DNA from: an uncultured Acetatifactor sp.
Lineage (GTDB): Bacteria > Bacillota > Clostridia > Lachnospirales > Lachnospiraceae
DNA length: 20,592 nucleotides
Assembly: GCA_948896875.1 (NCBI GenBank)
Contig: CAQUWW010000046.1
Span: 1-20,592, forward strand
Direction: 5' to 3'
Shown here: in pieces, positions 14,584 to 20,592 of the stretch
Layout: each line of letters starts with the position of its first letter
How positions within the stretch are numbered: position 1 is the first letter of the stretch
The notes under the pieces: model-generated
What the model was told of the DNA's origin: nothing
Databases searched by the model: none
The model's input: only the letters and a program-made list of their open reading frames with translations
Translations under genes and position numbers: made by a program

Positions 14584-15534
14584 TCATTCTCTCACAGGAT
14601 CCTTATCCCTGATGACAGGCGCAATCTGGGAAATCATATTATCCACATCTTCGAACATGGCACTCTTCGTCGTGCCCAGATTATTTGCCCGCTCGATATG
14701 CTTTATCACTTCCTGATAACGAAGCTTTATTCCGTCAAAAAACTGGCACAGTACCTGCAATGCCTTCCGGGAATCCTCTATCACACCGGAAATCTCTGTC
14801 TGTACGGATGAAGCTCCTTCCGCGGCCGCCGTAATCTGCTGAAAGGATTCCGATGTACTGTTGACAATCCCAAATCCTTTGCCCAGCTCCTCCTGAGAAG
14901 CCTGTATACTGTCACTGAGCTGAATTGCACCGTTTTCCACATGGCGCACACCGGTGTCCACATCATCGGTCAGTTCCTTGATTTCCCTGGCCAGTTCCCT
15001 GACCTTTTCCGCTACCACCGCAAATCCTTTTCCCTGCTCGCCGGCTCTTGCCGCCTCGATGGAAGCATTGATTGCAAGAATGTTGGTTTCATCCGCTATG
15101 GACACAATTTTACCCATACAACGCTGAATGTCCTTTACCGCCGTCTGCAGCTGTTCAAAAGTACTCTCCATAGCACTGAAAGAATTCTGTATCTTCGCCG
15201 AAGTATCTTTCAGGTCTTCCACCTGGTCCTGCGCCCCGGATACCATCTGAGTAATATCCTCACGCACCTGCACAAACTGTCCGGCCGCTTCATTGATATT
15301 GGAAAATGACTGCTCAAAATCCTGTAACTGCACCTGAAAATGATCCGCCTCACTCAGCACACCTGAAAAGGAGCTGCCCACCATACTCAGTTCGGATAAA
15401 GACTCTACTTCCTTCCGGGCCAGCTCTTTCTGATAGTCCCTAAGGCTGTCCGCCACATGCAGAATCGGATAAAGACTCTTTTCATCATGCCATGTCTGTC
15501 CCGGTTTTTTCCGGCCTTTTTTTGAAAATAACAT
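14584..15534 (-). CDS. Soluble methyl-accepting-type signal transducer
   Basis: 316 residues, no membrane segment and no HAMP domain, so a cytoplasmic receptor. The N-terminal half is a long helical coiled coil. The signalling hairpin tip is clear at about 147-182: ADETNILAINASIEAARAGE followed by QGKGFAVVAEKVRELA, the segment that contacts CheA and CheW. A helical tail continues to the end. The ATG at 15534 is set by GGAGG eight bases upstream. It lies 34 bases after the FIST gene, and FIST proteins are known partners of transducers, so the FIST protein probably supplies the ligand-sensing part. No other chemotaxis gene is seen in the window. Confidence 0.92.
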   Translation of the reverse strand: MLFSKKGRKKPGQTWHDEKSLYPILHVADSLRDYQKELARKEVESLSELSMVGSSFSGVLSEADHFQVQLQDFEQSFSNINEAAGQFVQVREDITQMVSGAQDQVEDLKDTSAKIQNSFSAMESTFEQLQTAVKDIQRCMGKIVSIADETNILAINASIEAARAGEQGKGFAVVAEKVRELAREIKELTDDVDTGVRHVENGAIQLSDSIQASQEELGKGFGIVNSTSESFQQITAAAEGASSVQTEISGVIEDSRKALQVLCQFFDGIKLRYQEVIKHIERANNLGTTKSAMFEDVDNMISQIAPVIRDKDPVRE

Positions 15535-15568
15535 TTTATATCCTCCGTTCCAGTTCCTTTTTCCTATT

Positions 15569-16624
15569 TTATTCGAACACAACACATGTCATGGACTGAT
15601 TGACAAAGCGGTTGTTGTAATGCTCTCCGTATCCCACAAAGCCCGCGTGTGAGCCCAGTGCCCCCATTTCTTTCAGATAGGCTTGCATATAATTATGCTC
15701 GCTGAACAGCTTGTAACGGAACAGGCAGTTAACGGAAAAAACTGCGGACCGTTTCGGGAAATCCCTGCAGATATTCCTTATGGTCTCCTGCACAATGGCT
15801 CTGTAATCTCCCAGTTCCAGAAGAATCAGCACATCGGAATCATTCACCTGCCGGAAACAGGCCAGCGCATTACCGCTTACCTCTTTGATGGAGATAATGC
15901 AGGTGTCGTCTCCGTTGATCTTACCGAAAGGATTCTTGAAGGTCTGGGTCAGAATCTGCTGATCGGTTACATGGAGAATATCCTTATATACCTGCTTGGC
16001 CGAAGTTCCGTTCAGGGAACCGATGATGTAGTTTGCTCTGTCCGTATTGGAAGCGATAAAACGATAATTTCCAAACTGGTGATAAATATTTTCTTTGTAG
16101 GTCTTCACCCGGCCATTCTGATTCCGAATCAGCGCATACGCCGCCGCATCCTCGTACACTCTGCCGTTGGCAGACACTTTCCCCGCGTCTCCGGTTCCGC
16201 CCACCAGCTGTATTCCGTTCTTTTTCAACACGGAGTAAATTGTGGTCAGCACACAGGCATCGTTCCCGCTGCAGAAATCAATGCATACCGTATCCCGGGC
16301 CGAACCTCCTACTTTATGTACGTCCTTCTCCAACCGGTCAATGTATTTTACCGGCATGGAGGATACCTGCTCCAACACGTTTGCCGTAGCACTGACACCA
16401 TCCAAAAATGCGATGACACCCACACCGTTTTCCACAATTCCGGTATCGTAGCTCATTCCTATACATCCGATGCTTGGAACCTTCGGATAAAGCGATTCAA
16501 GTGCCTTCACATGCGCTTCAAACTGCGTATTATTCGACAACAGCATGATAAACTGGGGATTCTTCAGATCACGAACCGCCTCTGCCAGATCTCCCCTCTG
16601 GCTCATCCCAAAAAACTGCCTCAT
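15569..16624 (-). CDS. FIST-domain sensory protein
   Basis: 351 residues with both FIST parts. The FIST N region (about 20-200) includes FIMLLSNNTQFEAHVKALESLYPKVPSIGCIG and the glycine-rich IQLVGGTGDAGKVS. The C region (about 210-345) includes DCILHVTDQ-like strands, NALACFRQVNDSDVLILLELGD, and AVFSVNCLFRYKLF near the end. FIST domains bind small ligands, proposed to be amino acids or their derivatives, and are found with chemoreceptors and kinases. No membrane segment or signal peptide is present, so it acts in the cytoplasm. AGGAAGG precedes the start at 16624. It is the first gene of the operon, behind the promoter at 16677-16706. The ligand is unknown. Confidence 0.9.
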   Translation of the reverse strand: MRQFFGMSQRGDLAEAVRDLKNPQFIMLLSNNTQFEAHVKALESLYPKVPSIGCIGMSYDTGIVENGVGVIAFLDGVSATANVLEQVSSMPVKYIDRLEKDVHKVGGSARDTVCIDFCSGNDACVLTTIYSVLKKNGIQLVGGTGDAGKVSANGRVYEDAAAYALIRNQNGRVKTYKENIYHQFGNYRFIASNTDRANYIIGSLNGTSAKQVYKDILHVTDQQILTQTFKNPFGKINGDDTCIISIKEVSGNALACFRQVNDSDVLILLELGDYRAIVQETIRNICRDFPKRSAVFSVNCLFRYKLFSEHNYMQAYLKEMGALGSHAGFVGYGEHYNNRFVNQSMTCVVFE

Positions 16625-16676
16625 ATAGTTGCCTTCCTTTCCTGTCTCTGTATCGTAAGATCTATCAGTATGTTCG

Positions 16677-16706
16677 ATTATACCTTATACCGGCGTATAG
16701 CGTCAA
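16677..16706 (-). promoter_or_regulatory. Promoter of the FIST-MCP-ATPase operon
   Basis: On the minus strand, TTGACG (16701-16706), 18 bases, TATAAT (16677-16682), about 50 bases before the FIST start. It looks like a housekeeping promoter; no flagellar sigma-28 pattern is seen. Confidence 0.75.
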
Positions 16707-16747
16707 CAACTATTCTTCGGCTTTTTATCCGGCCGTCTCAGGTCCTG

Positions 16748-16802
16748 GAAAAGAAAACGGCCCCCCGTTCCGAAACAAAGCTGTTCCGATACGGGAAGCC
16801 GT
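16748..16802 (-). terminator. Intrinsic terminator of the SDR gene
   Basis: On the minus strand, an imperfect long hairpin: ACGGC/GCCGT at the base, CCCGT/ACGGG next, AACA/TGTT at the tip, with small internal loops. It is followed by TTTTCTTTTCC and lies about 50 bases past the SDR stop. Confidence 0.8.
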
Positions 16803-16853
16803 ACATTTTCCTGTGGCAGTTCTGTGCCCTGTGCGAACTGTTACGTTTCCTTC

Positions 16854-17603
16854 TCAGGTTCTGGCCGCGCCGTCCACGGAAAGGATGACACCCGTCACAT
16901 AGCTCGCCATATCGCTGGCCAGGTAAAGGAAAGCATTGGCCACATCCTCCGGTTCTCCTACACGTCCCAGAGGAATGGTTGCAATCAGCGGTTTGATCAC
17001 TTCGTCAGGCAGAACCGCCACCATGTCCGTCCTGGTGACACCCGGGGCAACCGCATTGACACGGATGTTATCCTTGCCCAGTTCCCTGGCCAGAGATTTG
17101 GTCAGTCCGTTCACTGCAAATTTGGATGTGGGATATGCCACGCCGGAGGGCTGTCCGTAAATGCTGACCATGGAGCTGGTATTCAGAATCACGCCGCCTC
17201 CCTGCTCCTTCATCACTTTTGCTGCCGCCTGGGAGCAATTGAACACTGCATTGACATTCAGTGCCATTGTCTTCGCAAAGTCTTCCGGCTTGTAGTCATA
17301 CAGACTTTCTCTGGCCGACACGCCCGCATTGTTAACCATAATGTCCAGGCTTCCAAACGTCTCTTTTACCGTTGCAACCGCCGTGGCAACCTCCTCCGGA
17401 TTCTGCAGGTCAGGATGTAATCCGATTACTTTGTAATCCGGATTCTCCGCTTTCAATTTATCCAGAGCCTTATCCACTGTCTCCTGCCTGGAACCGCACA
17501 GTGCCACGGATGCGCCGTTGTCCAGATACAGCTTCACGATTGCGTAACCGATCCCTCTTGTACCGCCTGTCACCATGGCGGTCTTGCCCTTTAACAACTC
17601 CAT
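16854..17603 (-). CDS. Short-chain dehydrogenase/reductase, possibly a hydroxysteroid dehydrogenase
   Basis: 249 residues, a classical SDR. It has the cofactor loop TGGTRGIG (12-19), NNAG (91-94), catalytic Ser144 in NTSSMVSIYG, and Tyr157 with Lys161 in YPTSK, plus the closing YVTGVILSVDGA. After the second strand, CGSRQET carries an arginine where NAD enzymes have an acidic residue, which suggests NADP(H). The sequence recalls clostridial bile-acid dehydrogenases of the BaiA kind and also FabG-type reductases. The substrate cannot be settled by eye, and no bile-acid gene adjoins. The start at 17603 has GGAGG nine bases upstream. It is a single-gene unit with its own promoter and terminator. 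Confidence 0.92.
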   Translation of the reverse strand: MELLKGKTAMVTGGTRGIGYAIVKLYLDNGASVALCGSRQETVDKALDKLKAENPDYKVIGLHPDLQNPEEVATAVATVKETFGSLDIMVNNAGVSARESLYDYKPEDFAKTMALNVNAVFNCSQAAAKVMKEQGGGVILNTSSMVSIYGQPSGVAYPTSKFAVNGLTKSLARELGKDNIRVNAVAPGVTRTDMVAVLPDEVIKPLIATIPLGRVGEPEDVANAFLYLASDMASYVTGVILSVDGAART

Positions 17604-17681
17604 TTTCCCATACCTCCATTTTAATCATTTCGGCCGCAGTGCACGCTGCCGCTGCGACTTACCTGTTCAACTTCCATATTC

Positions 17682-17710
17682 AGGATATCCTAATTCAAGA
17701 GTATTGTCAA
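17682..17710 (-). promoter_or_regulatory. Promoter of the SDR gene
   Basis: On the minus strand, consensus TTGACA (17705-17710), 17 bases, then a weak TATCCT (17682-17687). The -10 lies in the 10-bp palindrome AGGATATCCT (17682-17691), which could be a regulator site. Confidence 0.6.
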
Positions 17711-17893
17711 CTGTGCGTAAATTCATTTTACATTAACTAAATTCAGTGCTTCAGTACTCATCGGGAACCTTTATTTTTTCTGTTTGTCAAAGCAATCTTC
17801 CTCCTTCCCTGACAGCCGTAACTACAGTTCCAGTTCAATCAACATTTCTTACCTGTTTCAGGAAAGTGGATTCTAAATTTCATGACTTGCCCA
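17711..17893. other. Intergenic region with no gene seen
   Basis: Lies between the SDR promoter and the polymerase stop. I found only very short frames and one GGAGG (around 17800 on the minus strand) not followed by a usable frame. No convincing terminator for the polymerase gene is visible; only a CCTG/CAGG stem with a 3-base loop occurs. Confidence 0.5.
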
Positions 17894-19084
17894 TTAATTT
17901 GTCAGCTGACTGGCCCGCCGTACAGCACCAGTTCCGAACTTCTCCCGGATGCAGTCCATGGCCCGGTCCAGCTTTTCCAGCTTCTCATAATCGGTAGAAT
18001 CAAACAGGGACATCTGCCTGCTGTCCCCATCCCTGGTCACTTTCCCGGTCTGCACCCCCAGAAGGCGTATAGGCGTGCCATCCCATAATTCGTCAAACAG
18101 CCTGCAGGCCGCCCGATATATCTCATCTGTGATATTGGTGGCGGATTCCAGCACACACTGATGGGAACGCTGACTCAAGTCGAAGAATCGTATGGTTACA
18201 GACACTGTCTCAATCCACACCTTGTCTCTGCGCAGCCTCCTTCCAACGGTCTCCGTCAGAGACAACAGCACTCTCTTCGCTTCCTCAGCCTCTGTCACAT
18301 CAGCGGCAAGAGTAATGGAATTACCGTAACATTTATTGTCCGCCGCTATCGCCTCCACAGGAGATACATCCCTGCCGTTGGCATATTCCCATAGGGCCTC
18401 TCCGTGCTTCTTCAAAACAGCCTTCAGCATATTCGGGTCTGCCTGTGCCAGCTCTCCTATGGTGTGGATCCCCATACCTCTCAGCTTCTGCTCCGACGCG
18501 CCTCCCACAAGGAACAGCTCCCTTACTGGAAGGGGCCACATTTTCTCCTGAATCTCCTCTGGAAACAGGGTATGTACCTTGTCAGGTTTCTCGAACTCCC
18601 CCGCCATCTTCGCCAAAAGCTTATTGCTGGAGATGCCCACATTCACCGTAAACCCCAGCGTCTCATAAATCTCCTTCTTCAGGGTATGGGCCGCCTCTAC
18701 CGGCTCCCCGAACAGAAGTCTCGTCCCGGTCATATCCATGAAAGCTTCGTCGATGCTGTACTGCTCCACGACATCGGAATATTTGTACAGAATCCCAAGA
18801 AACGCCTGGGAGCATTCTTCGTACCATTCCCGGTTGGGCTGTACCAGAGTCAGATTCGGGCACTTTCGCAGCGCGTCCACAATCGGCTCTCCGGTACGCA
18901 CATCATACTTTTTGGCCGGCGTGGACTTCGCCAGAATAACCCCGTGCCGTTTCGACATATCCCCGCCCACCGCGGAGGGAATGGTCCGCAGATCCAGCGT
19001 TTCTCCATGCTTCAGACGATACACTGCCTCCCAGGATAAAAATGCGCTGTTCACATCTATATGAAAAATAACTCTGTCTCCCAT
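17894..19084 (-). CDS. dinB: DNA polymerase IV (Y family)
   Basis: 396 residues. Palm motifs are FHIDVNSAFLSWEA with metal-binding Asp10 and a phenylalanine (Phe15) near the steric-gate position, and YSIDEAFMDMTG with Asp112-Glu113. VNVGISSNKLLAKMAGEFEKPD follows, then the helix-hairpin-helix part (LRGMGIHTIGELAQAD) and the little finger. QMSLF (about 357-361) is a clamp-binding motif. The ATG at 19084 is preceded by AGAGG. The frame runs on to a TTG at 19159, but that is the -35 box. It is SOS-controlled through the LexA box at 19140-19151. It differs from the polymerase at 11332-12861 in size, gate residue and operon, so the two are probably not recent duplicates. Confidence 0.94.
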   Translation of the reverse strand: MGDRVIFHIDVNSAFLSWEAVYRLKHGETLDLRTIPSAVGGDMSKRHGVILAKSTPAKKYDVRTGEPIVDALRKCPNLTLVQPNREWYEECSQAFLGILYKYSDVVEQYSIDEAFMDMTGTRLLFGEPVEAAHTLKKEIYETLGFTVNVGISSNKLLAKMAGEFEKPDKVHTLFPEEIQEKMWPLPVRELFLVGGASEQKLRGMGIHTIGELAQADPNMLKAVLKKHGEALWEYANGRDVSPVEAIAADNKCYGNSITLAADVTEAEEAKRVLLSLTETVGRRLRRDKVWIETVSVTIRFFDLSQRSHQCVLESATNITDEIYRAACRLFDELWDGTPIRLLGVQTGKVTRDGDSRQMSLFDSTDYEKLEKLDRAMDCIREKFGTGAVRRASQLTN

Positions 19085-19130
19085 ACCTGATCCTCTCCAC
19101 AGCTGTTTGCTTTCCACCTTTGTTATTTGC

Positions 19131-19159
19131 ATTATATCAGAACATTTGTTCTTTCGCAA
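19131..19159 (-). promoter_or_regulatory. SOS promoter of dinB with LexA box in the spacer
   Basis: On the minus strand, TTGCGA (19154-19159), 17 bases, TATAAT (19131-19136). The palindrome GAACAAATGTTC (19140-19151) is a perfect LexA box in the spacer, placed exactly as in the promoter at 12896-12924. Confidence 0.92.
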
Positions 19160-19343
19160 GAGATGCTGGCACTTTTTCTTATTTCATACAACACTTGTAC
19201 TATTCTATTAATCACATTCATTTCTCGATGTGTGACCCTAATCCCCAAATTCAAATTTAAATTCATAGAAATATTCAACCGTCCATTCAGGACAATTCCT
19301 ATCTCAGACACCTCATAGATAGAAAATAATAAGGAGAATACCC
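19160..19343. other. AT-rich intergenic region with no gene seen
   Basis: Between the divergent dinB and BlaI promoters. The open frames that cross it lack ribosome sites and cover the dinB promoter. An AT-only near-palindrome (AATTTAAATT, about 19252-19261) is the only structure noticed. Confidence 0.5.
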
Positions 19344-19372
19344 TTGACATTAAGCCTACATAATGTTAATAT
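19344..19372 (+). promoter_or_regulatory. Promoter of the BlaI-M56 operon
   Basis: Consensus TTGACA at 19344-19349, 17 bases, then TAATAT at 19367-19372; AT-rich alternatives lie one or two bases further. The spacer and -10 are covered by the first putative operator. Confidence 0.7.
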
Positions 19373-19399
19373 AAATATGCCTACAAATTGTTAATATAA
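19354..19399 (+). promoter_or_regulatory. Two BlaI-type operators as 25-bp-spaced direct repeats
   Basis: Two 21-bp copies, starting at 19354 and 19379, share GCCTACA, then three variable bases, then TGTTAATATAA, with two differences. Each core is a dyad: ACAT-A-ATGT in the first and ACAA-A-TTGT in the second. This is close to the TACANNTGTA-like sites of BlaI/MecI/CopY repressors. The first overlaps the promoter; the second reaches the ribosome site of the repressor gene itself, which suggests autoregulation. Confidence 0.75.
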
Positions 19400-19411
19400 G
19401 GAGAACCTCAT

Positions 19412-19828
19412 ATGCCGCAACAAATCTCGGAATCAGAACTGGTACTCATGAAAATCATCTGGAAAAATGGAGGCTGTGCACTCTACTCTCAAATAATCGA
19501 GCAGCTGGAGCAGGATAGCGCTCTGTGGAAGAAGAATACGGTACTCACCCTGCTCTCCCGGCTGATTGAGAAAAATTATCTTAAAATCCGGAAGATCGGC
19601 AGACGCAACGAATATATCGCCCTGGTGACAGAGCAGGAATACCAGGCCGCACAGACACACAGCTTCCTGACGAAGGTTTACAACGGAAATGTAAAAAATC
19701 TGGTGAATACCCTGTTACGGCAGGATATTCTGTCGGCTGAAGAGCTGCGGGAAGTGGAGGCATACTGGGCTGAGCTCAACCGGTCTCCCGAGAAAAGCCA
19801 TGATAAGCAAAGGAGTACACAATCATGA
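19412..19828 (+). CDS. BlaI/MecI/CopY-family repressor
   Basis: 138 residues. The first 75 form the winged-helix domain: ISESELVLMKIIWKNGGCALYSQIIEQL, then KKNTVLTLLSRLIEKNYLKIRKIGRRNEYIALV, which has the family's conserved TVLTLLSRL helix. The C-terminal helices (SFLTKVYNGNVKNLVNTLLRQDILSAEELREVEAYW) serve dimerisation and contain the region cleaved in this family upon induction. It should bind the two operators at 19354-19399 upstream of its own start. The ATG at 19412 has AAGGAG eight bases upstream. Its TGA overlaps the next ATG (ATGA), so it is translationally coupled to the M56 peptidase gene, the usual BlaI-BlaR1 partner. Which antibiotic-resistance or cell-wall genes it controls cannot be seen. 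Confidence 0.93.
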   Translation: MPQQISESELVLMKIIWKNGGCALYSQIIEQLEQDSALWKKNTVLTLLSRLIEKNYLKIRKIGRRNEYIALVTEQEYQAAQTHSFLTKVYNGNVKNLVNTLLRQDILSAEELREVEAYWAELNRSPEKSHDKQRSTQS

Positions 19829-20592
19829 ATGAAGCCTTAAAACTACTGCTGTCCCTCTCCCTGTCCGGCACACTGCTGTTATTGCTTGTCTTCCTGGCAA
19901 AACCGTTGTACCGCAACCGCCTCAGCAGACGCTGGCAATATTATATCTGGCTGGTTGTAGCGCTGCGGTTCGTACTGCCCTTCTCCTCGGAGCACAGCTT
20001 CAGCAATATCCTGTTTGAGAAGGCGGAGCCTCTTTTTACCGCCAGGACGAACATCCTCACAGGAGCATATGACGATTCCGGAAACAATTCCGCCGCAGGG
20101 CCGGATGACACTGCCCAAAAAAGTTCCTCCGCAGGAACAGATGGCACTATCGAAAAAGATCCTGCCACAGATCGGGATGTGGTGTACGAAACGGACACCA
20201 TGGCCGGACCCAAAGCCGCTTTCGGGCCGGAAGAAAGTGACCCATGGAATGGAACCGCTATCTTCTGCATTTTTTTCCTCTGGCTGGCTGTGGCATCCAT
20301 GCTTTTTGCACGGAAAATCACTATTTACCGAAACTTCCTGCATTTCGTCAAAGCCGCCGGCACACAGGTATCAGATATGGAAACCCTGTATCTGCTGGCT
20401 GACTGTGCGGCGCGACAACGCGTCGGCAGAAAAGTTCAGTTGTATACACGCCCTTCCATCTCCTCTCCCGTTCTGACCGGCATTCTCCATCCCGCCATTT
20501 TGCTGCCGGTCAGAGATCAGGATATCAGCGACTCCAGGTACGGAGAACAGCTGACCTGCATTTTCACTCACGAACTGATCCACTGCAGACTC
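19825..20592 (+). CDS. BlaR1/MecR1-like M56 membrane metallopeptidase (C-terminal part outside the window)
   Basis: I translated the frame from the ATG at 19825, which overlaps the BlaI stop by four bases. It stays open for 256 codons to the window end. Hydrophobic segments lie at about 4-22 and 40-55, a hydrophilic linker at about 75-145, then another membrane segment at about 146-165. The zinc motif HELIH, with His249, Glu250 and His253, comes a few residues before the end. SSPVLTGILHPAILLPV just before it is typical of M56 proteases. In the family, a sensed signal activates the protease, which leads to loss of the BlaI repressor. Whether an extracellular penicillin-binding sensor domain follows cannot be known here. 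The linker contains degenerate 12-residue repeats, unusual for the family as I know it. Confidence 0.92.
   Translation, partial: MNEALKLLLSLSLSGTLLLLLVFLAKPLYRNRLSRRWQYYIWLVVALRFVLPFSSEHSFSNILFEKAEPLFTARTNILTGAYDDSGNNSAAGPDDTAQKSSSAGTDGTIEKDPATDRDVVYETDTMAGPKAAFGPEESDPWNGTAIFCIFFLWLAVASMLFARKITIYRNFLHFVKAAGTQVSDMETLYLLADCAARQRVGRKVQLYTRPSISSPVLTGILHPAILLPVRDQDISDSRYGEQLTCIFTHELIHCRL
20089..20196 (+). repeat. Degenerate 36-bp tandem repeats in the M56 linker
   Basis: Three in-frame units at 20089, 20125 and 20161. The first two encode SAAGPDDTAQKS and SSAGTDGTIEKD and are clearly alike; the third, PATDRDVVYETD, is weak. They make an acidic, probably flexible linker between membrane segments. 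Confidence 0.5.

Noticed and set aside
15683..16888. 401-codon plus-strand open frame opposite the FIST gene
   Set aside because: It runs through the FIST promoter and the SDR terminator and lacks a start signal; the FIST protein on the other strand explains the region.
1..20592. CRISPR array, rRNA genes or insertion sequences
   Set aside because: No regularly spaced repeats, rRNA sequence or transposase-like protein were noticed anywhere in the window.

Overview
The window looks like chromosomal DNA of a gut-type clostridium in or near the Lachnospiraceae. The base composition is roughly balanced, most genes sit on the minus strand, Shine-Dalgarno (SD) sites are strong GGAGG types, and -35/-10 boxes are usually 17 bp apart. 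The gene set fits: an AraC/GH4 sugar locus, a MATE pump, LexA-type GAACNNNNGTTC boxes, a YolD protein, and a BlaI/M56 pair. The taxon is inferred from these features only.

Layout. (1) 1-3670: a dCACHE-type sensor histidine kinase cut by the window start, an AraC regulator, and a divergent family GH4 glycosidase resembling MelA. (2) 3702-5433: tRNA-Leu with anticodon AAG, with its own promoter and terminator, then a MATE exporter whose mRNA should begin with a hairpin. (3) 5447-8500: two divergent lipoprotein genes, a large propeller plus solute-binding protein broken by a frameshift and a small DUF4352-like protein. They are separated by four 11-bp direct repeats, and the large gene has a leader with a perfect 20-bp inverted repeat. 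(4) 8499-10730: a HipA-type region with an intact HipA-like kinase, a short HipA lacking the kinase core, and an unidentified remnant. (5) 10929-12924: an SOS operon of a Y-family polymerase and a YolD protein, with a LexA box inside its promoter. (6) 12958-16706: an operon of a FIST sensor, a soluble MCP-type transducer, and an AAA-ATPase whose nuclease tail is broken off. (7) 16748-17710: an SDR oxidoreductase with its own promoter and terminator. (8) 17894-19159: a second Y-family polymerase with nearly the same SOS promoter. (9) 19344-20592: a BlaI-type repressor overlapping a BlaR1-like M56 peptidase that runs off the end.

How the parts work together. Most units have a recognisable promoter of their own, so this is a patchwork of small regulons. 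The two polymerases form one SOS response. The FIST and MCP proteins should form a cytoplasmic sensing module. BlaI and the M56 protein should form an inducible repression circuit. Three loci show decay or splitting: the binding protein, HipA, and the AAA-ATPase. The most interesting lead is the HipA-like kinase next to a kinase-less HipA under a strong promoter, which resembles the split HipS/HipT arrangement but may simply be a deletion remnant.
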